In this document: positions 35,765 through 45,722 of the stretch, piece after piece
Layout of the letters: each line of letters opens with the position of its first letter
Numbering within the stretch: position 1 is the stretch's first letter
IMG/VR virus record: IMGVR_UViG_3300028569_000027
Location: 1-64,000 of that record
Direction: 5' to 3' (one strand)
DNA from: a virus
Length of the DNA stretch: 64,000 nucleotides
Made by a program: the position numbers and the translations under genes
Notes under the pieces: generated by a model
Database searches by the model: none
Seen by the model: the letters and a program-made list of their open reading frames with translations, nothing else
Told to the model about the DNA's origin: nothing

Positions 35765-36391
35765 ATGACTACATTTTTTTATAAAGATAATACCGGTAAT
35801 TACAAATTTACCCCGGAAGGTGATTTGGTTGTAAAGATACTACGCGAAAGAGATAACGCGTGGATTATGAATCAAGATTATGTTTTGGGATGGTTCAAGG
35901 GTATGAATATAGAGCCAGGTCCTGAGAATGTGATAGAATTCGCAGACGAATTACAAGAATATGTAACCATAAATAATAAGAAAAGCATATGGGGCGGGAC
36001 AATTAATACCGGCGAATACGTTAAATGGAATTATTACGCGCAGGAATCTAGACCCAATGGGAAGAATATAGTAGATGACCAATTTATCCAAACTAGAGTT
36101 CTTAAATTAAAAGACCCGCAATCAGGCCACACTGAATATGTTGGTAGAGTCTTAGCGTTTAATTATGTTACATTATATCAAAATACAGCAGCAATTGCCA
36201 CATTATTTGGAAGCTTTGATGGCACGTCACCGGAAGCTAGCTCCCACGTGTTAGCCTGGTTTAAGGGTGTGAATTTAGCGCCCACACTAGCATTGGTCGA
36301 GATATATTCAAACTACATCAAAGCGTATTTGGAAGACCCTAGAAAAGAGCTAGACACTAATATCGATATTGGTATATTCTTAGTTAAATAA
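35765..36391 (+). CDS. hypothetical structural protein, 208 aa
   Basis: Family not recognised. Contains two related WFKGMNIEP / WFKGVNLAP segments, at about residues 43 and 160, pointing to an internal duplication; a similar WFIGANIKITP occurs in the next protein. Probably a tail or baseplate component. Confidence 0.7.
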   Translation: MTTFFYKDNTGNYKFTPEGDLVVKILRERDNAWIMNQDYVLGWFKGMNIEPGPENVIEFADELQEYVTINNKKSIWGGTINTGEYVKWNYYAQESRPNGKNIVDDQFIQTRVLKLKDPQSGHTEYVGRVLAFNYVTLYQNTAAIATLFGSFDGTSPEASSHVLAWFKGVNLAPTLALVEIYSNYIKAYLEDPRKELDTNIDIGIFLVK

Positions 36392-36397
36392 TATTGA

Positions 36398-39300
36398 ATG
36401 TTACCATACACAAATGATGATACTTTAGTAGCAATACAAAACTTACCCGCAAATGGTACGTATTACGATAGTAACGCCGAATTTTTAATACCGGCAAGTT
36501 ACTACGATGTAATGGATATTCCGACGTGTAATTTAGAGTTACATGTATACGACTTAGTAGGGAATTATTTAACGGGGACTTCTGCTGTCGACCCAAATAA
36601 TTGGTACATATCACCAAATTCGAATTCAAATCAAACGAATGTTCTAACAATTAACTTAGAAAAGGCGTGTAATGATTTAGGATTATTACGTGGACAGTAT
36701 GTTACCGTTATAAATTTACATAAGCGGGAAGTAGGCGATATACAATCACCTAGTTACTTCATAAAGACTTTATCAACTTCACGTACTGAGTTACGTCTTG
36801 CTCCGGTCGAGGCATCAACACCAATTGGTTTAGACTTTCAACAGTTCGCATCTGATTATATTCAGCATAAGGACTTTGCGATAAACAAACTAAATAGAGT
36901 ATTTCCGGTATATGATTCAGGTGATGTATCATACGGACAAACAAACAGTGGTGTATCAATACCGATATTTTATTTTACTGATAACGCAATTCGATTCGCA
37001 TTCGATAAATTCGTTACCAATCAGGCTACAAACCCTGCAATATATAATGGTAGCACATTTATTGCGATAAATGATTATCAGACGTACACAAATTATTTAG
37101 CTGCGACAGTGTCGCAGGTAGCAGCTACCGTAGCTTGGTTTATCGGAGCAAATATTAAGATTACACCGGCATCTATAGAAAAATTTGCACTTGAGCTGAT
37201 TAACTATAGTAATTCGTTGGCTGTATTAGAATATACAGCGATACAAGACCTAGCTAATTTACTAAAGATTCAAGACTTTTGGAGACGAAATACAGACGGT
37301 ACATATAAACATATTGGCCAGCCGTATTTTAATGATACCACTTTAATAAACGCGGGATATTCAATATTACCGTATTTATACCCGGCTGACTATATTCTAA
37401 ATTTTGGTAATAACAATATTGCTAAGGTAGTTAATTTTGCATTTGAATCTACCGGAACGATGTTAGTAAAGTTGGCGAATCCGTTGGATATTCAATTCAA
37501 TGAATTGGACCGATTATGTATTGCGTCTGAATTAATTAGACCGCTTGTAGAAAAGATTCTACTGGTTAATATACTACAGGCTATATCCGGTAATACATTA
37601 CGTGGGCCGAACTTTGATATTGATGTAGAAGAAGCGCAAAGTATCGCAACGAGTCTTAAATCATGGAACGATTTATTATCGGCAAACGTAAATACTAATC
37701 AGCAGATTATTGATAAATACTTTAGCGGTAGCTTAAACGGTATTGATTTGAATATCAATTACAGCGAGTTTAGTAACTTTGTGCATTTTAGTTCTGCAGA
37801 AGAACGTGTAGCTAATTTCAAGTATAAGTTACAGCTGATAGAATACTACACCGATAGACTAAATACTCTAGCCGTAGCGACCGGGTCAATTGACACCAAT
37901 TCAATTGAAGCAGTCAATAAACGTAATAATATTATAAGCGGTTTTGACGACTTTGAAAAGTACTTATTCTACGAACCAACCGGTAGTCAATTATACACGC
38001 ATCAATCATGCTCAATACAACCGTGGCCAAAACAAAATATTAGCTCGGGTAGTATCACATACATAAATCAGGTGAGTACAACAGGAAGTGTTACTCAGAC
38101 GTATTATGATGACGTTATTCAACAGGCGCAGACATTCGACAGATTTAATATACATTCACTACGTAATGCAGTACCGGTACATATTAATGTAGATGAATTT
38201 AATGCGGAGTATGTACTGTTTGTTGATATGATAGGACATTACTATGATATTATCTGGTCATACATACATTATTTGACACAAGTTAATGGTCGCCAAGAAC
38301 ATCCGGCAGATGGTATGAGTCAAGATTTAGTATTTAGTGTCGCCAAATCATTGGGGTTAACGATGTATAGCGGCAAGAGTGCTAAAGATTTGTGGACGTA
38401 TGCATTAGGCTTAAATGATACTGGTGAGTATATAACGACTGGCAGTCTACAATCATTATCAGGTGAGGAATCGACTAAAGAAGTATGGCGCCGGCTAATC
38501 AATAACTTACCATACCTATATAAAACCAAGGGTACTGCGCGTAGTATTAAAGCGTTGTTAACGTGCTATGGAATTCCGACTACAATATTAAACATTAAAG
38601 AGTATGGCGGAGTCAATGCGGAACAAAACGATTTACAGCCATTGTATATACATGATGTATATTCATATGCAAAAGCTTTTGCACCTCGTGACTCGAAGGA
38701 TGTAGTAGGTACACCATGGCAGCCTCTCATTAGAAATCAATATAATCTATCCGGAAGTACCGTACAATACCCCGACGCTATAGAGTTTAGAGTACGAACT
38801 GATGACAACTATTCATATTCAATTGGCACGCATTATTCATTACTGCGTACGCATAATTATTTTAGTGCTAGTCCGATATGGAATCAAATACAAGACCAAT
38901 GGGACCAACCTAATTCATCTACTGGTTCTGGTATAGCGCCTAGATTGCTTGACCCGTTGATTGAAGTTACATTTAAACCAATAAACGCCCACTCTGGGAG
39001 TATTCATCTGTTTATATCAGGAAGTGATGGGTACAAATCAGCGTCAATTGATGATGTGTGGATGTTTGATAATAATTGGTTAAACGTTTTAGTACAACGC
39101 GGTGTATCGACAGACGCGACGGCATCAAATCAACAGTATACTTTAAAATACCAAAAAGGGCTTTATGGTAAAATTGTCGCATCGGGTAGTTCGACAATCG
39201 ATTTATCAACCACATCAAGTAGCGGGTCGTATACCACATCATGGTCAACGGGCAGTGTAATCACGTGGGGTATGGGCGGGACGAATACAGCGACCAGTAT

Positions 39301-40510
39301 ATCCGGTAATGAAACGGAAGATTTTAATGGGTTGCTTCAAGAAATTCGGTATTGGTATGATACACTAACTGATGATACTATATCTACCCATACACTATCA
39401 CCTAGTTCATATAACGGAAATCAACATTATTCAGCGTATTATGACCTAGCATATAGAGCGTCATTAACTAGAAAACCAACTGAAACCGGGTCATTCTATT
39501 TAGCACAAACATATTCGCAACATCCTAATCAATCTATAAACAGTGGTTTATCAGTAATATATGCTAGGTATTCTAGCTCAGCGGCGGTACCGTTTGAGGG
39601 TGTCGAAGAAACATACTATACTCGGTATGCAGATTTAACCGCTCATAACATATACTCTGATAAAGTTCGCATAGAGTCGCAATCATTAAGTGCACCACTA
39701 AGTTCTGATAGACGTGTTACAGTTAGTTCTTTTGATAGAAATTCAACAGACTCAAATAAGTTAGGAATTTATTTTTCGCCACAAAACGGAATTAATGATG
39801 ATATAGTAGCACATACTGGGTATCTATCATTAGACGATTATATTGGCGACCCTAGAGACCAGTACAAACCACAATACACGCACCTAAGTCAATTACAGGA
39901 TGAATATTGGAAAAAGTATCAGAATAAAAATGACTTTGCCGCGTATTTCCGTGCATTATCTTTATACGATTTATCTGTATTTAAGCAGATTAAGAAATTC
40001 GTACCGGCTCGAGCAAATTTAATTTCCGGTATACTAGTAGAGCCTAATCTTTTAGAAAGATATAAAGCTCGTACAATAAAATTACCTGAGGTAGAAAATT
40101 TACTGCAGAATGCATCTATTGATGCGTCGGAACATATCAATGCGGAGGGTATATATGACCCTAGTATTAGCATTTTGTTAGCTATGCCATCATCTATGTC
40201 CGGGTCTAGTGTAATCGGAGTTTTAGGTAATATCATTACCACATATACAATTGATACAACGCCGTATACTATCGGTTCGTACGACCCGAATACTAACATT
40301 ACATCACAGCCGAACGTCGTAATGAATAATCTCGATGACTACAGTTTATCTGACGGTTGGATAATAGGTGCACAGAGTACTAGTGCGAATTGGAATTCAC
40401 CTAGTCCGGACACATATGATAATGGGCCGGTAGTAGTCACCACCACAGCTAATCCCAATTACATAATAACTCAACCACCCGCTTGGGATGGGACTCTGCA
40501 AATGCTATAA
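36398..40510 (+). CDS. giant baseplate/tail protein, 1370 aa
   Basis: Largest gene of the window. A WFIGANIKITP segment near residue 247 is shared with the upstream protein. The central part (about 690-760) has KEVWRRLINNLPYLYKTKGTARSIKALLTCYGIP, a phrase found in large wedge/tail proteins of T4-like environmental phages. Later regions are Ser/Thr/Gly-rich beta sandwiches (lectin-like). It may be the gp7-type wedge or a peripheral adhesin carrier; the sequence alone does not settle which. Confidence 0.7.
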   Translation: MLPYTNDDTLVAIQNLPANGTYYDSNAEFLIPASYYDVMDIPTCNLELHVYDLVGNYLTGTSAVDPNNWYISPNSNSNQTNVLTINLEKACNDLGLLRGQYVTVINLHKREVGDIQSPSYFIKTLSTSRTELRLAPVEASTPIGLDFQQFASDYIQHKDFAINKLNRVFPVYDSGDVSYGQTNSGVSIPIFYFTDNAIRFAFDKFVTNQATNPAIYNGSTFIAINDYQTYTNYLAATVSQVAATVAWFIGANIKITPASIEKFALELINYSNSLAVLEYTAIQDLANLLKIQDFWRRNTDGTYKHIGQPYFNDTTLINAGYSILPYLYPADYILNFGNNNIAKVVNFAFESTGTMLVKLANPLDIQFNELDRLCIASELIRPLVEKILLVNILQAISGNTLRGPNFDIDVEEAQSIATSLKSWNDLLSANVNTNQQIIDKYFSGSLNGIDLNINYSEFSNFVHFSSAEERVANFKYKLQLIEYYTDRLNTLAVATGSIDTNSIEAVNKRNNIISGFDDFEKYLFYEPTGSQLYTHQSCSIQPWPKQNISSGSITYINQVSTTGSVTQTYYDDVIQQAQTFDRFNIHSLRNAVPVHINVDEFNAEYVLFVDMIGHYYDIIWSYIHYLTQVNGRQEHPADGMSQDLVFSVAKSLGLTMYSGKSAKDLWTYALGLNDTGEYITTGSLQSLSGEESTKEVWRRLINNLPYLYKTKGTARSIKALLTCYGIPTTILNIKEYGGVNAEQNDLQPLYIHDVYSYAKAFAPRDSKDVVGTPWQPLIRNQYNLSGSTVQYPDAIEFRVRTDDNYSYSIGTHYSLLRTHNYFSASPIWNQIQDQWDQPNSSTGSGIAPRLLDPLIEVTFKPINAHSGSIHLFISGSDGYKSASIDDVWMFDNNWLNVLVQRGVSTDATASNQQYTLKYQKGLYGKIVASGSSTIDLSTTSSSGSYTTSWSTGSVITWGMGGTNTATSISGNETEDFNGLLQEIRYWYDTLTDDTISTHTLSPSSYNGNQHYSAYYDLAYRASLTRKPTETGSFYLAQTYSQHPNQSINSGLSVIYARYSSSAAVPFEGVEETYYTRYADLTAHNIYSDKVRIESQSLSAPLSSDRRVTVSSFDRNSTDSNKLGIYFSPQNGINDDIVAHTGYLSLDDYIGDPRDQYKPQYTHLSQLQDEYWKKYQNKNDFAAYFRALSLYDLSVFKQIKKFVPARANLISGILVEPNLLERYKARTIKLPEVENLLQNASIDASEHINAEGIYDPSISILLAMPSSMSGSSVIGVLGNIITTYTIDTTPYTIGSYDPNTNITSQPNVVMNNLDDYSLSDGWIIGAQSTSANWNSPSPDTYDNGPVVVTTTANPNYIITQPPAWDGTLQML

Positions 40511-40523
40511 ATTCAACTAGTAC

Positions 40524-40532
40524 TATATTTAT
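40524..40532 (+). promoter_or_regulatory. late-type promoter motif TATATTTAT
   Basis: Exact TATATTTAT, then TTAAAATAAAAC; ends 22 nt before the ATG at 40555. Confidence 0.65.
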
Positions 40533-40554
40533 TTAAAATAAAACAATTACAATA

Positions 40555-41238
40555 ATGGGCTATTTAGATAACACCAGCGTAACCGTTGATGCAATATTAA
40601 CCAAAAAAGGCCGTGAGCTCTTAGCAGCTGGCTCTGTAGATTTTCAAATTACACAATTTGCAGTAGGTGACGATGAAGTAGATTATACTTTATGGAATCC
40701 GAACCACCCTAATGGTACTGATTATTACGGTACCGTAATTCAAAACATGCCATTGTTAGAAGCATTTCCGGACGAAACACAAGTACTTAGATATAAGTTA
40801 ATCACTTTACCTAAGAACACTACTAAAATACCGGCAATATCTGTAACAAATACATCATATACGTATACATATGTATTAAGTACGCCGGACATAATAACCC
40901 CGTCGACTATTAACATTACTAACGGTAACCTAACCTTAGGATATACAGCAATTTTATCTGATAGTACATGGTTTGATTTGCAGGTCGGAGCAGCTGTTTC
41001 GAACGCACCACAGGCACCGTCATTTATTGGTGATGTGCAGTCTAATCAGACAGTAACTAAGTCAGGTTTATCATTTACTATTAAACCAAAACAAATTCCA
41101 AACATCGGACAAGGATTTGGTGACCAAACCGCGACTCTTACTATAATAGGTAATGAAACCGGTGGACAAATAACAATTAATTTGAAGGTTAAGGCTGGCT
41201 ATACAGTAACAGGACCACCGGTATTACCAACATTCTAG
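40555..41238 (+). CDS. tail/fibre structural protein, 227 aa
   Basis: The N-terminus (MGYLDNTSVTVDAILTKKGR, then ELLAAGSVDFQITQFAVGDDEV) is typical of a family of structural proteins in T4-like phages, thought to form fibre or baseplate attachments. The remainder is beta-rich. Behind a late promoter. Confidence 0.7.
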   Translation: MGYLDNTSVTVDAILTKKGRELLAAGSVDFQITQFAVGDDEVDYTLWNPNHPNGTDYYGTVIQNMPLLEAFPDETQVLRYKLITLPKNTTKIPAISVTNTSYTYTYVLSTPDIITPSTINITNGNLTLGYTAILSDSTWFDLQVGAAVSNAPQAPSFIGDVQSNQTVTKSGLSFTIKPKQIPNIGQGFGDQTATLTIIGNETGGQITINLKVKAGYTVTGPPVLPTF

Positions 41239-41284
41239 AAATTATATAAACTCAACCATTAACTCAATATCGTATACATAATCT

Positions 41285-42514
41285 ATGGCAACTCTACAGA
41301 CCGGAACACCATTCAACCCAAATAATTCAAACACCGGTACCGGACTAACTCCGAGTACTACTAACTTTAATCAATATAACCAAGGGTACCAAGATGGATT
41401 AAACGCGGCAATTGCTAGTTTGAATACTGCAAATAATGGAAAGACATTTTCGCAGCTTAACGTAGCCACCGATGTCAAGGAAAAACAAATCAAGATTATA
41501 TCTCGAGGAATTTGGACCAACGATTCATCTGCACTAACCACATTTTGGACGGGTTCGCAGACAAGTACCCAGCAGGCATATTTTTATTCGGTATGGGATG
41601 GCAATCCATTTACGTCTGGGTCACTAAGTCAATTTGCCGTATCATACGGACATCGTGCAGGTAGTGGTAGTGCAACTACCGCTGCATCAACAGAGAGACC
41701 GACAAAAGCGATATATTCGCAGATGAAATTAGTTGCATTGTCGCCCGGTGATTCGGTGTTCACATTCAATAGCGGTAGTACAACGCAGAATTCTAACTCT
41801 ATATATGCATTGACTATTAATAGAGCTAGAATTAAGGACTCATTAGACCCAGGTAATTGGGAAATGTATTTAGCTACGTTAAGCGGCTCAGCTGTGCCTA
41901 ACAACGTACATACCGGTTCGAATGTTAGAGTAAAGGGTGACGGTTCTACAATTAGCGTCATTGATGATAGTAGTATAACTACTTCCGTAGATATGACAAA
42001 TGCCGGAGCAAGATATAATATTATAAGCGGCTCAATAAACGGTGGTGCATATGTTAATGCCTCAGGTAGATATGATTATTACGGACTAGCATATCCGGCA
42101 CTAGGATTACTTATATACAACGGAACTACATTAGATGAGCAATTAGGATTTAATACCGTGTCCGGTAGCACGTCCGGAGATAATGCATACAAACTATATA
42201 CGTCGATATCAGGTGCGGCCGCTATTAGTTCAACCAAAGCGTTTACTGCTAGAAACAATGAAAAAACTGTTTCAAGTCATTATTTTGTTAGATTAAAAAA
42301 TGGCGATTTTAACTACAGTAACAATACCACATTTGTAACGGGTAGCGATGGTGCATTATCCAATATAGATTTCGTAGCAGACCCGCAAGTGTTTATTACT
42401 ACAATCGGTTTATATAATAGTAAGTATGAATTATTAGCCGTAGCTAAATTATCTAGACCACTTCTTAAGAATTTTGAAACCGAGCAATTAGTTAAGGTTA
42501 AGTTAAATTTTTAA
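41285..42514 (+). CDS. tail fibre/structural protein, 409 aa
   Basis: Gly/Ser/Thr-rich beta protein. The last 45 residues (TTIGLYNSKYELLAVAKLS...) recur nearly unchanged at the end of the next protein, so both share an assembly or attachment module. No enzymatic motif. N-terminal YQDGLNAAIASL may contact the virion. Confidence 0.7.
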   Translation: MATLQTGTPFNPNNSNTGTGLTPSTTNFNQYNQGYQDGLNAAIASLNTANNGKTFSQLNVATDVKEKQIKIISRGIWTNDSSALTTFWTGSQTSTQQAYFYSVWDGNPFTSGSLSQFAVSYGHRAGSGSATTAASTERPTKAIYSQMKLVALSPGDSVFTFNSGSTTQNSNSIYALTINRARIKDSLDPGNWEMYLATLSGSAVPNNVHTGSNVRVKGDGSTISVIDDSSITTSVDMTNAGARYNIISGSINGGAYVNASGRYDYYGLAYPALGLLIYNGTTLDEQLGFNTVSGSTSGDNAYKLYTSISGAAAISSTKAFTARNNEKTVSSHYFVRLKNGDFNYSNNTTFVTGSDGALSNIDFVADPQVFITTIGLYNSKYELLAVAKLSRPLLKNFETEQLVKVKLNF

Positions 42515-42527
42515 ACAATAGTTTTGT

Positions 42528-44336
42528 ATGCCCAATTATGGAGTTTTTAAACGGATACCACCATATGATATTTCACGTACGAAGTTTAATACGTACAAGA
42601 ATTGGTCATTAACTAAACTAAACTTCCTATCCGCCAGTGTAGCGGACGATTCACACGTAACATACCTTTCTGCCGTTCAACCAAACCCAGCCAATTACTA
42701 TGGCGGGGTCGTAACGTACGGTTCATCGCAATCAGCGAATGATAATAAGAATGTGTCGGTTACAAATAATTACCTAGATTCAGAATATTACGCATCCGCA
42801 GTTTGGTATAGCTTAAATCATCTATATTATAACGACCCGTATTCATATAATTCATACGGGAATCTGACACATGGCCAAGCAAGCAAAAACCTATACTGTA
42901 CGGCATCTGTAATATCAATACCGCAGAAGTTGTTTGGCGATACAGTAAAACCGGGTAGTGTATCTTTAAATATTCAAGGACTATTTACGTCAGCATCATT
43001 TTCCGCATCATTTCAAGACGACGGCTTTGGTAATTTAATTGATACTAGTTTATCAGCTTCTGTCGGACAAGTCAATAATAAATTATATCTAGGTTTTAAT
43101 GAATTTAAGTATAATGCCCCCACAGAGTATAACATACCATTTTCTGATTTCTCGATTACAACCCGAGAGGTAACATATACTGACTCGGATATAGTACATA
43201 TGTGGTCTGATAGTGGGAGTCTAATACAAATACAATCAGGTTCTATAGGATTATGTGCAACATTCGTAAGTTCTAGTTATATACAAATTAGGGAGAATGG
43301 TCCGACACCTTTTACTTCGAAAGTATTAAGCCCTGAGATAAATGAAAATTTTGCTTTATCATTTTGGATATTCGTTGATACGAATCTAGCCTCGGTATCA
43401 GGCGCAAGCTACAATACCGTTATTTCTAAACGTCGCGAAGGCTTATGGTATGTCAATACTAATGGGATAGTACAATATACTGAAATAGATTATGATACAA
43501 ATAAGTTTCCGTATGAGATACGAATAACGGCAACCGGTAGTGCATTCCAACCAAATTTTAATGCATTCGAATTACAAGGTGTGCGGTCAGACGGGACGAA
43601 CTCGACAACGATTACTCATAACATATACGCAGGTGTATCGGGTTCGATATATCGCGATAACAAGCCGCGAAATGCGTATCACATTGTATATCAGAAATCA
43701 GGGTCAATGATGGAATTGTATGCTGACGGTGTACTGTCTAGTACGACAGCCGATACCGCTGTATTTAACTTTAACAATAATTGTGATTTATTTTTAGGTA
43801 ATCTAGGTAAGAATCACGGTGGTTTCGCCGGTACGTTGGACGAGATTAATTTCTTTAATAGAGCTCTAACGGCAGCAGAGATATTACAATTATCCGGGCA
43901 CACTAATTCAATCAATAATAACGTGGTTGGTAACGTATTTTATGAACACGGTATAGTCGTTATTTCAGACCCTAGACCAAAATATAACGCGATATCAAAA
44001 TATGCAAGTAGCTGGAACGGATTGACACCCGGTGGACCTGGCGCGTATAATAAATTTGACGTTACATATAAATCAAAGTTACCTATAGAAGAAGTAGAGA
44101 TACTATGTAGACTACGAGAAGATGAATTCACATTTTCAAATAATCCTACAATATTAAAGGACTATCGATATCCAGATGTAATAAGTGATGTAACCGGGTC
44201 ATATTGGACACCATATGTAACCACTATCGGATTATATAACGACAAAGCTGAGTTACTAGCCGTTGCAAAATTAGGTAACCCAGTACCAAAGCTTACAACC
44301 GCAGACCTGAATTTTTTAATTAGGTTTGATATCTAA
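42528..44336 (+). CDS. LamG/ConA-like tail protein, 602 aa
   Basis: FALSFWIFVDTNL and GGFAGTLDEINFFNRALTAAE (residues about 280-460) are the signature ends of a LamG/concanavalin-like carbohydrate-binding domain. The C-terminus shares the TTIGLYN.K.ELLAVAKL module with the upstream protein. A receptor-binding or decoration role is likely. Confidence 0.8.
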   Translation: MPNYGVFKRIPPYDISRTKFNTYKNWSLTKLNFLSASVADDSHVTYLSAVQPNPANYYGGVVTYGSSQSANDNKNVSVTNNYLDSEYYASAVWYSLNHLYYNDPYSYNSYGNLTHGQASKNLYCTASVISIPQKLFGDTVKPGSVSLNIQGLFTSASFSASFQDDGFGNLIDTSLSASVGQVNNKLYLGFNEFKYNAPTEYNIPFSDFSITTREVTYTDSDIVHMWSDSGSLIQIQSGSIGLCATFVSSSYIQIRENGPTPFTSKVLSPEINENFALSFWIFVDTNLASVSGASYNTVISKRREGLWYVNTNGIVQYTEIDYDTNKFPYEIRITATGSAFQPNFNAFELQGVRSDGTNSTTITHNIYAGVSGSIYRDNKPRNAYHIVYQKSGSMMELYADGVLSSTTADTAVFNFNNNCDLFLGNLGKNHGGFAGTLDEINFFNRALTAAEILQLSGHTNSINNNVVGNVFYEHGIVVISDPRPKYNAISKYASSWNGLTPGGPGAYNKFDVTYKSKLPIEEVEILCRLREDEFTFSNNPTILKDYRYPDVISDVTGSYWTPYVTTIGLYNDKAELLAVAKLGNPVPKLTTADLNFLIRFDI

Positions 44337-44345
44337 ATTTACAGT

Positions 44346-44750
44346 ATGGCGAAAAAAAGAAACATGTCCAAGAGATGGGTTGCAAAGAAACATGGATTTC
44401 GTTCGGGTACTGAGATGGAAGTATCGCAAAACCTAAAAGACCGGAAGATTAAATTTGAATATGAAACTCTAAAAATAGAGTATGAAGTACCGCCTAGAAA
44501 AGCAAAATACACGCCGGATTTTATATTAGATAACGGTATTATATTGGAAGTGAAGGGACGTTTCTTCGCAGCGGATAGAAAGAAGATGTTATTGGTAAAG
44601 ATGCAGAACCCGAAATTAGATATTCGATTCTTATTTACTAATTCTAAAATGAAGATTACGAAAAGCAGTAAAACAACATATGGTGATTGGTGCGATAAAA
44701 ATGGATTTCAATACGCAGACACCACTGTCCCAAACTCATGGGTACGTTAG
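44346..44750 (+). CDS. T7-type endonuclease I (Holliday junction resolvase), 134 aa
   Basis: Matches the phage endonuclease I family over the full length. FRSGTEMEVS carries the first catalytic Glu, KYTPDFILDNGIILEVKGRF holds the PD-(D/E)xK core (Asp, then E-V-K), and SKTTYGDWCDKNGF is a conserved tail. It resolves branched DNA before packaging. Length typical (about 130-150 aa). Confidence 0.93.
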   Translation: MAKKRNMSKRWVAKKHGFRSGTEMEVSQNLKDRKIKFEYETLKIEYEVPPRKAKYTPDFILDNGIILEVKGRFFAADRKKMLLVKMQNPKLDIRFLFTNSKMKITKSSKTTYGDWCDKNGFQYADTTVPNSWVR

Positions 44751-44770
44751 GAATTATGAAATATAATTCT

Positions 44771-44780
44771 TATATTTTAT
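44771..44780 (+). promoter_or_regulatory. possible late-type motif variant
   Basis: TATATTTTAT, one T longer than the consensus, 6 nt before the ATG at 44787. Confidence 0.35.
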
Positions 44781-44786
44781 GGTATA

Positions 44787-45722
44787 ATGGAGAGACTAAT
44801 TGAATTACTAGAAAATATACTGGGCCAAGGTAAAACCACGAATCGTGGCAATCACGCATTCCGGTGTCCATTCTGCAATTCCAATGAAAAAAAATTAGAA
44901 GTACAAATTACTAGTTCTATAGAAGGGGAGAATCATTTCCACTGTTGGAAATGCAACGCTTCCGGTAAAAAGTTAATTAATCTTCTTAAACGACTACAGC
45001 AGCCACGTGAAATAATATCCGAACTACTGGCGATTCTAAACATATCGTCGAAGTATAATGATAAAGATACCAGCGAGTATGCTGCTCGAATCGTTAGATT
45101 ACCGGATGAATATCACCCACTGTGGAAGAACACTAACAGCGTTGAACAAAAGAACGCGTTAAAATATTTGATTCATGATAGAAAGATTTCAATATCGGAG
45201 ATAATTAAGTACAATATCGGGTTTTGCGAACGCGGGCAATATGGGAAAATGATTGTCGTGCCTAGTTATAACGATAACGGTGTCTTAAATTATTTTGTTG
45301 GTAGGTCATATTATCAGACGGATGGGTTTAGACATAAGAACCCTAACATAAGTAAGGATATTATAGGATTCGAATTATTCGTTAATTGGAATTATCCAAT
45401 CGTATTAGTTGAAGGTGTATTTGATGCGATGGCAATCAGAAGAAATGCTATACCATTATTTGGGAAGACTATATCAGAAGAATTACGAAAGAAAATCATA
45501 GATAATAAGGTAACCGAAATATACATCTGCTTGGATAAAGATGCTCAGAAGCAAGCTCTAGAACATGCAGAAGAATTTATGGATAATGGTATAAACGTAT
45601 TTTTCGTTGACCTACAACAGAAGGACCCTGCGGAAATTGGTTTTGAAAAGATGACACAAATTATTAAAGATACACAGCCGCTAACATTTAATAGGTTAGT
45701 TGAGTATAAATTAGAATTATGA
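44787..45722 (+). CDS. DnaG-type primase (zinc finger plus Toprim), 311 aa
   Basis: Zinc finger CPFC (27-30) and CWKC (53-56) near the N-terminus. The Toprim region starts at IVLVEGVFDAMA, continues with YICLDKDAQ and ends KDPAEIG. It would synthesise RNA primers at the phage fork. No helicase domain is attached. It overlaps the Mre11-Rad50 gene by 4 nt. Confidence 0.88.
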   Translation: MERLIELLENILGQGKTTNRGNHAFRCPFCNSNEKKLEVQITSSIEGENHFHCWKCNASGKKLINLLKRLQQPREIISELLAILNISSKYNDKDTSEYAARIVRLPDEYHPLWKNTNSVEQKNALKYLIHDRKISISEIIKYNIGFCERGQYGKMIVVPSYNDNGVLNYFVGRSYYQTDGFRHKNPNISKDIIGFELFVNWNYPIVLVEGVFDAMAIRRNAIPLFGKTISEELRKKIIDNKVTEIYICLDKDAQKQALEHAEEFMDNGINVFFVDLQQKDPAEIGFEKMTQIIKDTQPLTFNRLVEYKLEL

